From assembly GCA_019054805.1 (NCBI GenBank), contig JAHQIY010000008.1:3457501-3521500 (forward strand): a DNA stretch of 64,000 bases, read 5' to 3'. Both the position numbers and the translations under genes were made by a program. Numbering within the stretch: the stretch's first letter is position 1; every line of letters starts with the position of its first letter. The notes under the pieces were generated by a model, which saw nothing but the letters and a program-made list of their open reading frames with translations, ran no database searches and was not told the origin of the DNA. The DNA comes from Brachionus manjavacas. Lineage: Eukaryota; Rotifera; Eurotatoria; Ploima; Brachionidae. Shown here piece after piece: positions 21,933 to 31,955 of this stretch.

Positions 21933-22853
21933 ATGAAGTTTTTTAATCAAAGCAATTCGACATTTAATTTTACACTTAAAGAATTGAATAACTTAACAAT
22001 TGGTAAAATAATCGAAATTTTTGACTTATTTTCTATTTTTTTCGATATTCTAGGCATTTCAATAATTATTCAATCAAAAAAAAAATTGGTTTCAACAGAA
22101 TTTTGGATTTTGATGTTTAATTCAATATTTCTGATATTTATCAAAATATTTTATTTTATTTTCACTTTTTTTAGCGAAAATGGACTAATTTCCTTTAAAA
22201 ATTATTCATGCATTACTTATCATTCGTTTTCAATAATATTAATAGAATATTATATTGTTTTATTATTTTATTCTTTGTTTCATATGTCTATGATCAAAAG
22301 AACTAAATTTTTTAGATTTTTATTTAAACTTACTCGTAATACTCGATTTTTCATTTATATTTTGGCAATATCATCTATTCTCCTATATTCAGCTTTTTGG
22401 TTATCGTATTTTTTTAATATAAAAACACAGTTTACCTTTAATCAAGAAAATTCAGTGTGTAAAAAATTATATAGTAATGGAATAAATAGAAAATTTGATC
22501 AACATACGTTTAGTATGCTGCTTTCAATAATTATATCATTTATAACTTTTTTGATCTATATTTGTTTGTCAGTTTTTTTCTTTTTTAGAAAATCTTTAAA
22601 AAACCAAAAACTTTACAGAATTTCGGTTAAATTTTTAATATTTTCTTTGATCTCGTCGTCTATTTTAATTCAGTCGCCTTCAGTTTTTGTTGAAATATTA
22701 TTAAAAAAAAAGCTTTTTAGTAATATTGCATTCAATTTCACAACCGTTTTTATGATGGTATTTCAATCATTAATACTTTTGCTTATTCACGATGTACTAA
22801 ATAAACTAGTATTAAAAAAATTTAAAAGAATTTTATGCTCGGACCAAAATTAA
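21933..22853 (+). CDS. 7TM receptor, lineage-specific family, member 3
   Basis: Single exon, 306 aa, ATG at 21933. Sites N5, N8, N12 and N20 fit N-glycosylation of an extracellular N-terminus. Membrane segments lie at about 25-47, 56-80, 93-118, 138-161, 192-218, 228-252 and 258-283. Motifs: QSKKKLVSTEF, KNYSC (C93), FYSLFHMSMIKR, a loop Cys at 176, NQKLYRISVKFLIF and IHDVLNK. It is closest by eye to member 4. The cytoplasmic tail is very short and Lys-rich. Confidence 0.88.
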   Translation: MKFFNQSNSTFNFTLKELNNLTIGKIIEIFDLFSIFFDILGISIIIQSKKKLVSTEFWILMFNSIFLIFIKIFYFIFTFFSENGLISFKNYSCITYHSFSIILIEYYIVLLFYSLFHMSMIKRTKFFRFLFKLTRNTRFFIYILAISSILLYSAFWLSYFFNIKTQFTFNQENSVCKKLYSNGINRKFDQHTFSMLLSIIISFITFLIYICLSVFFFFRKSLKNQKLYRISVKFLIFSLISSSILIQSPSVFVEILLKKKLFSNIAFNFTTVFMMVFQSLILLLIHDVLNKLVLKKFKRILCSDQN

Positions 22854-23570
22854 TTTGTATACTATCATTTTAAAAAAATAGATTTAGCAAGTTTTTTTTT
22901 TCTATTTAACATTTTTGAAATTTTGAAATTACGTTTTTTCATTAAAACTCAATAATTAAGCATGTTAAAATCTGAAATGTAATTACGCAATTATTTTTAG
23001 AAATGTAAAATAGAAAAAAAAACTTGCCATTTATTTGATACCAATTTCTGTTGTCTGCTTTGTTCATCTATGATTTGACTATCTGATATTTATTGATAAA
23101 TGAAAACAGTATTTTTTTATTTTCAAAAGATGTAGCATTAAAAATATTTCTTTTATAAAAATAAAAAACAATTTTATTTCAATTTTCAAAAATTTTGAAT
23201 TTTTTTAAATAAATTTCTGCATTCAATAAAAAATGATTTTTTTTTCATTACGAATAGTAAGAACATGAAAGTCTCTTAAATTTAATTTTTTAAATTGACT
23301 ATCTTATAAAAACAATTTCATAAAATTAGAATAGACCCAAAAATGTAATAGTATTATAAAAGTAATACTATTATTTAACAATTTATAATTATATAAAATC
23401 TCAAATTGTTAAATTTAATTTTCGGTCACAGATTGTCAAAAATGCAAGCCGTTTCCGCCTTAAAATGAAAAAGTCTTTTGAGTTTGAAGATTGTTACAAC
23501 ATCTTTTTTAATTTGACAATTTTGTGTCTGCAAGTCTAATTTTTGGAAATAACTTTAAATTAACATTATG
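22854..23570. other. Spacer after receptor 3
   Basis: AT-rich non-coding DNA. No gene seen. Confidence 0.5.
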
Positions 23571-23826
23571 AATTTAAGTCAAGTCATGACTTTGACTTAA
23601 AAAAAAAAAAAAAAAATTTTAAGTCATTGACTTGACTTAAAAAAAAAAAAAAATTTAAGTCAAGTCATGACTTTGACTTAAAAAAAAAAAAAAAAAATTT
23701 TAAGTCATTGACTTGACTTAAAAAAAAAAAAAAAATTTTTAAGTCATTGACTTGACTTAAAAAAAAAAAAAATCTAAGTCAAGTCATTGACTTGACTTGA
23801 CTTAAGACTTGTGACTTAAAAACAAC
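23571..23826. repeat. AAGTC/GACTT palindromic array
   Basis: Five blocks of AAGTCAAGTCATGACTTTG or AAGTCATTGACTTGACTT alternate with A-runs of 11-18 bases, in units of about 35-65 bp. Each block is itself nearly palindromic. The array ends with GACTTAAGACTTGTGACTT then AAAAACAACTCTG, the right end of the foldback element at 11697-11842. Both copies lie next to receptor genes. Confidence 0.88.
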
Positions 23827-24128
23827 TCTGTCCCTAATCATAATAATTAACATTCCTTGACAAAAAATAAATTTTCCTTAAGTTGGAAAAAATTTGATTT
23901 CATAATCTAAGTAGGTATCAATCAATTGAATCGTGTCAAATTCTTTTGTATATTTATCGATTTCAAAAAGCACTTAAATTAAATGAAATATGATCAATTT
24001 GTTTAGCATTCAAATTACAAAATAAATTTTGTTAAACTTTTTATTCAGTGTAATTACTAATATTTTTGAAAAAAGTAAGACTATCTTAAATTAAGTTATT
24101 AGAACAATACCATTCTTTGAAAATTAAA

Positions 24129-25046
24129 ATGAATGAGCTTAATCTTAGTCTAAATTACTCGGTGAACAAAAATTCAATTGAAATATCGAAGATAGCATTT
24201 TTCTTTTACAATGTGGCCATTTTTTCTATTCTCATAGATATTTTGTGCATTTTAATAGTGGTAAAATCAAAAAATAAATTGGCAATAAATGAATTATGGA
24301 TTTTAATTTTATTAACAATTTTTTTGATTTTCACTAAAATCTTAAATTTTTTTTTTATTATTTTTGAAAAAAGTGGTTTTATTTCAAATAAAAATTACAC
24401 GTGCATCTCAATTTATTCACTTTTAAGTATCAATATTGAATATTATTTTATCTTATTATTCTATTCTTTATTTCATTTATCAATGTTTCGCCAGAGTAAA
24501 ATTATTCAACTACTTAATCGTTTTACAAGGAGTCACAGAGTTCTTGGTATTTATGCTATTTTGACATTTATATTTTCGTATCTAGTTTTATGGATAATTC
24601 AATATTTTGATCAAAATAATAGATTTATTCATGATGAAAAGAATTCAATTTGTAAAAACAAAAAAACACCTAAATTGTTGAATCTATTTATCAGTCAATT
24701 TTTTATTTTGCTACCACCAATAATAAGCTGCTTAGTTTACACCAAAATTGCTTTCTTAATTTTTTTCAAGAAAAAGTCGAAAAAGTTTTTAAAAACTTCT
24801 ATTAAATTTTTAATATTTTCCTATTTTTCATCACTGATAATATTGCAAAATTTTTTTCTAATATTAAATTCTTTCTTTACTTCATTTGCATTCAGAATTT
24901 TTATCTCGATTCTAGCTGTTTTAACATTCTTTCAGCTACTATTTCAATCAATCATTCTTATATCGATACATAAAGTTTTGCGAATGACTTTATTTGAAAT
25001 GTTCAATGCAACGATTCGTAAATATGTGATAAAGAACTCAGAATAG
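24129..25046 (+). CDS. 7TM receptor, lineage-specific family, member 4
   Basis: Single exon, 305 aa from ATG 24129. Seven membrane segments lie near 22-46, 55-79, 92-117, 138-160, 185-212, 224-248 and 257-281. Motifs: KSKNKLAINELW after TM1, KNYTC (C92), FYSLFHLSMFRQ at the TM3 end, C175 before TM5, KFLKTSIKFLIF before TM6, and IHKVLRM after TM7. N-terminal sites N5 and N9 could carry glycans. It is the last of the plus-strand trio. The DRY-equivalent position reads HLSMFRQ, so G-protein coupling by the canonical switch is uncertain. Confidence 0.87.
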   Translation: MNELNLSLNYSVNKNSIEISKIAFFFYNVAIFSILIDILCILIVVKSKNKLAINELWILILLTIFLIFTKILNFFFIIFEKSGFISNKNYTCISIYSLLSINIEYYFILLFYSLFHLSMFRQSKIIQLLNRFTRSHRVLGIYAILTFIFSYLVLWIIQYFDQNNRFIHDEKNSICKNKKTPKLLNLFISQFFILLPPIISCLVYTKIAFLIFFKKKSKKFLKTSIKFLIFSYFSSLIILQNFFLILNSFFTSFAFRIFISILAVLTFFQLLFQSIILISIHKVLRMTLFEMFNATIRKYVIKNSE

Positions 25047-25242
25047 TAATATTAAGTTAATTTTTTTTCCAAGCAAGATTAAAATTAATTTTATTAAAAA
25101 TTTGCTTTTTTCAAATTTATTCATAAGTTTGATTTTTATTAATTAATAAACCAACATTTATATACAAGATTTAATTTAGCAATCAATAATAATTTAATTT
25201 AATAATTAAAATACTGTAACGAAAAACGCCAAATAATTAATA

Positions 25243-25830
25243 AAGACGCTCTACTCTAAGATTAGAGTAGGTAATGAAGACATATTAGTTGTAAAAGAAA
25301 TCTGTTTATTAGGTTTCATAATTGATCAAGATCTCAATTTTACCAAATTTGCATCTAATTTATCAATTCAAGTTAATAGAAAATTATTTTCTATCTTGCT
25401 ACATTAGTAGATTTTTAAGACCTTTATCTTCCCGTATTTTGATAATTGATCTACGCTTTTATGCTATTTTTTAAAAGAAGCAATAAATAAATTAGCTAAG
25501 AGTTATTATATCTTCATCATAAAACTTTTAAATGTTAAGCTTGAAGCAAATAGCTTTAATGAAATAAATAACGCTTTAGAAAAGTATGGTCTTTATTCAT
25601 TTCAAAATCGAATTTTTGAAAGGATGCTTACTTTCTCTTATACATGTCTATTGTATTTCAATTCTCCGCTAAATCTAAAAGAGAAATTAAAGAAAATGAC
25701 TCAAGAAATTTGAATTATATTTTAAGGAACAGAAATAACCTTATTGAACCAATGGCCAAATCAAAAAGTGGAGAAAAAACATTTGAAAATTTGAAAAAAA
25801 ATTATCAGCAAGAAAAAACAATTAGAATTT
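25243..25830 (+). mobile_element. Decayed non-LTR element, RT C-terminal part
   Basis: With stops and shifts, the plus strand reads CLLGFIIDQDLNFTKF, QVNRKLFSI, then IFKTFIFPYFDN and NNALEKYGLYSFQNRIFERM. This is the usual order after the reverse-transcriptase palm in non-LTR elements (LGxxxD, then the PYFDY-like region). It has no family A tail, so it is a different family. Confidence 0.65.
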
Positions 25831-25904
25831 AAATGAATATTTTTTTCTGGTAGGAATAGATACTGATAAACAAATAAAATAATAAGAAAAATAAGGAACT
25901 GGAG

Positions 25905-26890
25905 TTGAAACTATCTTTACCGAGGTTGGAATGTCAAAAGAGAAGATGCTCAAAGTGGTCAAATCATTGCCTTCCTAGACACTAATTTCTGCTCTTTGCA
26001 GATGATCTAGTTACATTCTTCATTTATAACAAAAAGGGGAACCTAGAAAATAAGATAAATAAATACATCAACGAACTAGAACAATGGCTTATTAAATGGA
26101 AAATGAAGATATCAGTTGAAAAACCGTGTTCAGCAGTCTTTTCTAAGTACAAAAAAGAGAGTGATAATCTTAACTTAAAAATCTATGGAAACAGAAAAGT
26201 GAGCCAAAAAGAAATCAAGTTTCTTGGTATTAAATTTGATTCTAAGTTAAATTATAATATAATGGTAGACGAAATTAAAGAACGCTGCAATAAAAAACTA
26301 AATATTATTAAGATATTGTCAAATAAAAAATGGGGTCTCATTCAAAACACACTAGGAAATTTATATAAATCTTTAGTCGGATCAATTTTAGACTTTTCTT
26401 TTCCTTGATTGAATTCATTTTCAGAATATAATATCGGAAAACTACAAGCAATACAGAATACAGCAGTCAGATCTATTCTTAAGTTAAATATGATACTCTC
26501 TCCAACATCGTGCAACATGAAGCTTTTAATAAACTTAAATTACTAACAGTTTCAAATCGGCTTTTTGAGTTGAGTGAGAGATATGTTGGAACAGGACTGA
26601 GTCATTCTATTCCATTGGTTGTAAGACTGGTGGAGGAGTACAAAGAATGTTTCGAATCAAGATAAATTGAATACCCAACTCTAATGTGTAATTCCTATCT
26701 TACTATTTCCTTTTTTTTCATGAAACTTTAACTATGTAAACTTTTGTAACATGTAACAACCTATTTCAATATATGTCTTTTAAACTTTTTTTGTATTTTT
26801 TTGGCTTAGTAACTTTGATTTGATTTTTTATTTTTTTTAAATTTATTCTGAAGGAGCTCTAGCTCAGTACAGAAAACAAATAAATAAATA
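25905..26890 (+). mobile_element. Non-LTR family A, most complete copy in the window
   Basis: It begins just before the palm motif C (FADDLVTFF, ~25995-26025). It continues through WLIKWKMKISVEK and IKFLGIKFDSKLNY, with an open stretch at 26106-26408, then a stop, and IGKLQAIQNTAVRSILK. The 3' end carries the VVRLVEEYK region, a T-rich UTR and the tail GAGCTCTAGCTCAGTACAG plus AAATAAATAAATA. Several stops make it inactive. Confidence 0.85.
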
Positions 26891-27273
26891 AAATCAATAA
26901 TGTAAGCCTTTTTTATTTTAGCATTTTACAGCATTTAAGTTAATATCGTCAATTTACCATATTTTGCGTAAATTAAGATAAAATGAAATGTTTGATTATT
27001 TTTCAAAATAGATAAACAGAACTAAAGAAAAAATCAAAAAAAATTATTTGAATAATTTTATTTGGATGCTGTTAATTGCGAAAAAGTCTTTTATTCACCA
27101 TTTAACAAGAACATAAATGTAATTTTTTTCTTTTATTCCAACACATATTTATATGCCAGGAGAAAAATATTGATACAAAAAAAAAGATATTGATCTTTAA
27201 AAACTAACTGACAATAACAAGCTAAAATATTTAAAATATTTAAAACAGAATATTAAATGGAATATTTTTATTT
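26891..27273. other. 3' flank of SR gene copy 2
   Basis: AT-rich DNA containing the presumed 3' UTR of the minus-strand SR gene. One TTTGCGTAAATT word near 26965 resembles the ACGTAA repeats elsewhere. Confidence 0.45.
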
Positions 27274-28645
27274 TTATTCATCTTCAATGTGACTTTGATA
27301 GTCGCCAGTGACTACATTGTCGTCATCATGACCATTTACACTTACACGATCATCGTTGGTCGGATCGTACTTATCTGCTTCATGCTCCGAGCCTTTGATT
27401 GCATCACGGTCACGTGACTCGCTTCTATTCTCTCTTGACCTCGACCTACTGTTTCTTTTCGCCGGCGATCCATTCATTCCATTTTCGGAATTTCCATTCT
27501 GAGCCCTGTCTTCGGACTGCGACCTGCTTCGCTTTCTGGAGCGAGATCGTTCCTCGCGTCTCACCGACCTTGACCTGGACTTTGACTTGGAATGGTCACG
27601 CTTGCGCCTCTCGTCTCTGGATCGAGAGGGGCTGCGCGATCGCGACCTCTTTTTCGAGTCGCCATTGCGCCGCTCTCTCGAATCGCGTCTTGACCTTGAC
27701 CTTGATTTAGAGCGCGAGTAGCTTCGCCTGTGACGTCTACCACTTCTTGACCGTGACCTAAACATTCAGAATAATTAAACTAACAGCAACAAAAACCTCA
27801 ATTGAGAAAAGAGGAAATACAAATTGGATGTGTTTTTTTTTTCTCTTATCTTCAGCCAGTCTGTTAATTATTGGTTTCCCATTTGACTACCTGATGACCA
27901 GTGCTTGACCGTTAAAGACCAAGACATGAGCAAAGATAACTTATGTATGTATGTATGTGTGTGTATGAGTGTATGAACCAAAAAACACCAAATAACCAGC
28001 GCTAAGCCTGAGCAGTTTTAGCTAAACCAAACTAAGTCAAACAGACCGACAAGCCGAGCACACAACAGATAGACATTCTTTTATTTAATAAACATTTTAA
28101 GTAAATGGCAGTAAAGGAAAAAGAAGTGTGGGGCGAAGAAGAGTGAGGAAAAAGAGAAAGTGTGAAAGTTACCTTCGCCTTTCACGGCGTCTGTCGTCGT
28201 CACGGTAGCCGCGACTTCGTCCACTTCCATTTCTGCAGTCGCGCGAAAAGTGGCCTCTTTCGCCGCACTGGTAGCATCTCAAATTTGAGTCCATCCTGTT
28301 GCGACCTCGGTTACGAGGTCGGGCCCAGTTTACTCTGACCCTAGCTCCGCACACGGTCCTTAAAAAATTAGTTTATGTGAATATTTAATGGGAATCGTGA
28401 AGAGGCTACCTTCCGTTCACATCTTTGATGGCCTCTTCGGCATCGCTCTTGTGCTTGAATGCCACGAATGCATAGCACGGCGGGTTTCTAGCTAGCCACA
28501 CTTCTCTCACATCGCCAAATTTTTCAAAAGCTTTTTCGATTTCTCGCTGAGAGCAATCGGATCCCAGATCAGCTACATGTATGCGATAGCCCTCTTCTTC
28601 ATCTCTGTCTCTTGATCGACTTTTTGAACGTGAATATCTACCCAT
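27274..28645 (-). CDS. SR splicing factor with zinc knuckle (SRSF7/9G8-like), copy 2
   Basis: Minus strand exons 28410-28645, 28173-28358 and 27274-27757 give 301 aa; introns are 51 and 415 nt and phases match. RRM with RNP2 IHVADL and RNP1 CYAFVAF, CCHC knuckle CYQCGERGHFSRDC, then the same RS domain as copy 1. Relative to copy 1, exon 1 is four residues shorter and differs at about a quarter of positions. From the Ser codon at 28288 down to 27278, the two are almost identical, intron included. Its role should be the same: nuclear pre-mRNA binding and splice-site choice. The different RRM may give it a separate RNA preference. Confidence 0.93.
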
Positions 28646-29321
28646 TAGGTTATCTATTTTTCTTAAAATCTTAACAGCATAAATTTATTACAGTCTTGTT
28701 TAGAATTAGATATGTTCATCAATGCAGAATTTGTGTATAGTGATTTGGCCTTTTATTTTTTTCATTTTTGCTTAATGAATAAATACTCAGTTTTTGTTCA
28801 AAAAATTATTTTTAATTATGTGTGTCGACGTGTAGACATTTTTTTTGTCTTACACGCAAAATTGTGTGCTTAATTTTTAATAATTATTTAAATGTAAAAA
28901 ATTCAGTCTTCAATGGAGATTTTTTTGACATGCAAATTGAAATTAAAAATTTAAATGATCAAAGTAATTTCGTCAAAAGAATTTTAAAAATTTCGAAATT
29001 TTTGAGCAAAATTTAGAAATTAGAAATTTAATTGAAAAGCCATTTTTTTCTGAAAATTGTTACTTGGGGCAAAACAAACTTTAAAAAGAATTACTTCATT
29101 ACAAAGATATTCGAGAGAGATTAAAAAAAATAATTTGCAATGTTACATGAACAATATTAGATAATAAAAAAATAAAAACATGTTTGATTTAAGCAATACC
29201 AAACAAATAAAATAAATTACAAATATTAATATACTGTTAATGATTAAATGAAAAAAATGCCAATTATTTGACATCATTTTAGTGTTACATTTAAAATAAA
29301 AATAAATAATAATAAGGCATC
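28646..29321. other. Upstream region of SR gene copy 2
   Basis: AT-rich. A short ORF at 28822-29016 is of biased composition and not convincing. The promoter presumably lies here. Confidence 0.45.
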
Positions 29322-29556
29322 ATCTTGAAGTTTAGGATCAAAAATATCAGATCAAATAGTATTTTCTTTATAACTTTTGAATGGTATTTATTTTAATCTC
29401 TCTTTGCAAAATAATACAACAAACATGCTAATTATTAGATGAGGCTCTGCAATAACTCTGAAATTTTGAAGAAAAATTTAAGCTTAATTTTACTTTTAAT
29501 AATTCTATTTAGAAAATACTATTTGATCTGATATCTTTGATGCTAAGCTTCAAAAT
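29322..29556. mobile_element. MITE with ~45-bp inverted termini
   Basis: The left end TCTTGAAGTTTAGGATCAAA.. followed by AGATCAAATAGTATTTTCT is repeated in inverted form at 29512-29556 with about five mismatches. The interior of about 145 bp has no ORF. The target duplication is unclear among flanking AATAAT words. Confidence 0.8.
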
Positions 29557-31277
29557 TCTTAATAATAATTTGTTAAAGAATTTGAAATTTTTTTTATTCA
29601 AACAGCTTCCTTCATGTTTTATCATTTATGTTTTAATCAAAATTGAAATAGAATGGGATAGAGTTATGATTATGAAGCAATTTTTTCCAGGCTCTATTTA
29701 ATTTTATCCACAAAGGAATTTTTCTTATTAATTATTTTTACTGATAATTTTATTTGTTCTCCTCTAATTGAAATAATCGACCTGTAATTAAACTTAAAAA
29801 CTTTAGAGCTGCCCATCAGTTGAATATTTTAGAAAACAAAGTATTGATGAAATATAATTCACTTTTAAATGACATTTGAAGTTAAATTTTTTTTCAACTT
29901 CAAATAAGAAATTTAATTCTTTTTATAATTTTATTTTGTTATTAAAATTTTAATTAAAAGGTATTTTTGGACTCTTTTTGTTTCTTATTTTTTTTTTATT
30001 GTTCAATAAATTTAATGATTTTTGAGAATTTTTTTCAATCATTCCTAAAATAAAAAAATATTAAAATAATTTAATTTTTGTTAAAAATTATTTTTTTTCA
30101 TTCAAAACAAAAAAAAGCAACAAAAAGTGTCGAAAAAAACCCTCCGGCATTTCAGGGTTAATTTGAATTTTTGTTCAAATTCAAAACAAATTTAAGTATA
30201 TATTAAAATAAAACCTGATTCCAAAACAATAATCATATTACTAATAACTAATAGATATCTCGTTATAAATTGTTTGGTATGATTAAAATATTTTAAGTTC
30301 AAGAGTTAAAAGATAAGCGACAAATGTGCTTTGACATTTTGAATAAATGTAAATTCAATTATTTCAAATTTGAGCCAGTTGCTCATCGAAGGATAACAAT
30401 GTACACGATTAAAACCTTACCAATATTCGCCAAACATTCCATAAAATAAATTTTTGCTATCTTTTACTAAGGAATAAATTAAACAATTTGGTAAAAATAA
30501 TCAAATTAACCAAATAATGTAATCAATTTAAAATATAAATAGCTGACGAAAAAAATATTATCTCATGAAAAATAATTCTTTATTCTACTAGAAATAAATT
30601 AATATAAAATCTGAATTAAAATGACAATTATAATTGCTCAAATTTTTTTAATTTTGAAAAAGTTAAGAAAAGGTTAGAATTTCTTTTTTCTTTTTTCCTT
30701 TGCGATTAGAGTAAACTCTTATAAATATTGTTATTGACATCTAGCTAAAAATTAAAAGAATGCTTTTGAGATGACCTTAAAAATTTCAGCTTCTCTTGTT
30801 AGGTAAAGATTATTAAAAAATAAAGTTGAATGGAAACCAAGATTGTTTAACCAACGAAGTACGGAAGTGGTTCTATCGGAATTTTGGTGTTGTATGAGAT
30901 AGTATGGCTTAAAATAACTGAACTAGATAGGAGTTTGCTAAACAAGAACTAAGGTTATCGAACTGAAAAAAATTTCCCTCAAAACAATTGTGAGAACTTA
31001 GTAGGCTCAATGTGAAATAGAATTAACGAGTTTTTGAAAGATTGAGGCGGTTTTTCCTGGTAGAAGCTTTATTCAATCATTTTTTAGACTTTTTCACAAT
31101 ATTTGTAGAATCAAATTAAATATATTTTTGTAGAAAATATATCTTTACGATTAAATATATATCCTATGTTTTAGATTTTTTTTAAAAAGATTAAAAAGCG
31201 ACTTTAAATTTAAATTTAAATTTTTAGTAAAAACATTTAATTTTTATTTTTTTCTAAAAGTCAATTTTCAATAATAT
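29557..31277. other. Intergenic, no gene recognised
   Basis: 1.7 kb, strongly AT-rich. I see no ORF, RNA gene or clear repeat that I can support. Confidence 0.45.
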
Positions 31278-31279
31278 TA

Positions 31280-31395
31280 CAGTCAATCCTCGGTATAACG
31301 AACAACTTGAGCGGAAATTTCGGTATTCGTTATATTGAATTTTGTTCCCATGATGTTCGAAATTCCCATGTAAAACGATTAGGATTAAAAAATTT
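31280..31395 (+). mobile_element. Single pogo-like terminus
   Basis: TA then CAGTCAATCCTCGGTATAAC, followed by GGTATTCGTTATATTG, resembles the ends of pogo/Tigger/CENP-B-type elements, where CAGT and a CTCG..ATAACG pattern are common. I found no matching opposite end or transposase nearby, so it is a solo terminus or an element with a degraded right side. Confidence 0.5.
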
Positions 31396-31955
31396 AAACT
31401 AAATTTTTATGAGTAAAAATAATTAAAACAAAAATGTAGAAAAAAAATTATTTTCAAAAATATTGGTAGCAGATGGTTGTCTGGTACCAAATGATGGCAT
31501 ATTATGTTATCATCTGATAACACTTTCGACTAGACCCCTAAAACTAACTTGAGTTTTTAATTCAAAATTTTATGAAAAAATCATTCAAGTCAAAAATCAA
31601 GTTTTCAAGCAACTTAAAATCAAGTCTGGTGGTTGTACATTCTACAGGTTTTTTTGGAAAAAAGTTATAGAGTTTTTAACTTTTGCTGTTTTTTTGTTCT
31701 AAAATTCACAATTCCTTGAAATTTTGCTGAAAAATTGTAGCCTCTTTCGGATTTGGAATTAGAGTTCATTTTTTTGGCTTACCACTGCTTAGTACACAAG
31801 ACCTAGAAAAAAAGTAAAATAACTAATGCAAATAAAATTTTGCAGAATACAAAATTTTAAATATTTTGTATTTGATATTTGAGATCACATGGCTAAAAAT
31901 TTTCTAAATTATTTGGAAAAAATTCAAAAATACTTGAGATTATTTTGAATTGAAA
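31396..31955. other. Upstream region of the CtIP gene
   Basis: AT-rich 5' flank with no identifiable promoter motif. Confidence 0.4.

Noticed and set aside
23571..23826. CRISPR array
   Set aside because: Repeats are self-complementary with A-run spacers in an animal genome; there are no unique spacers or cas genes.
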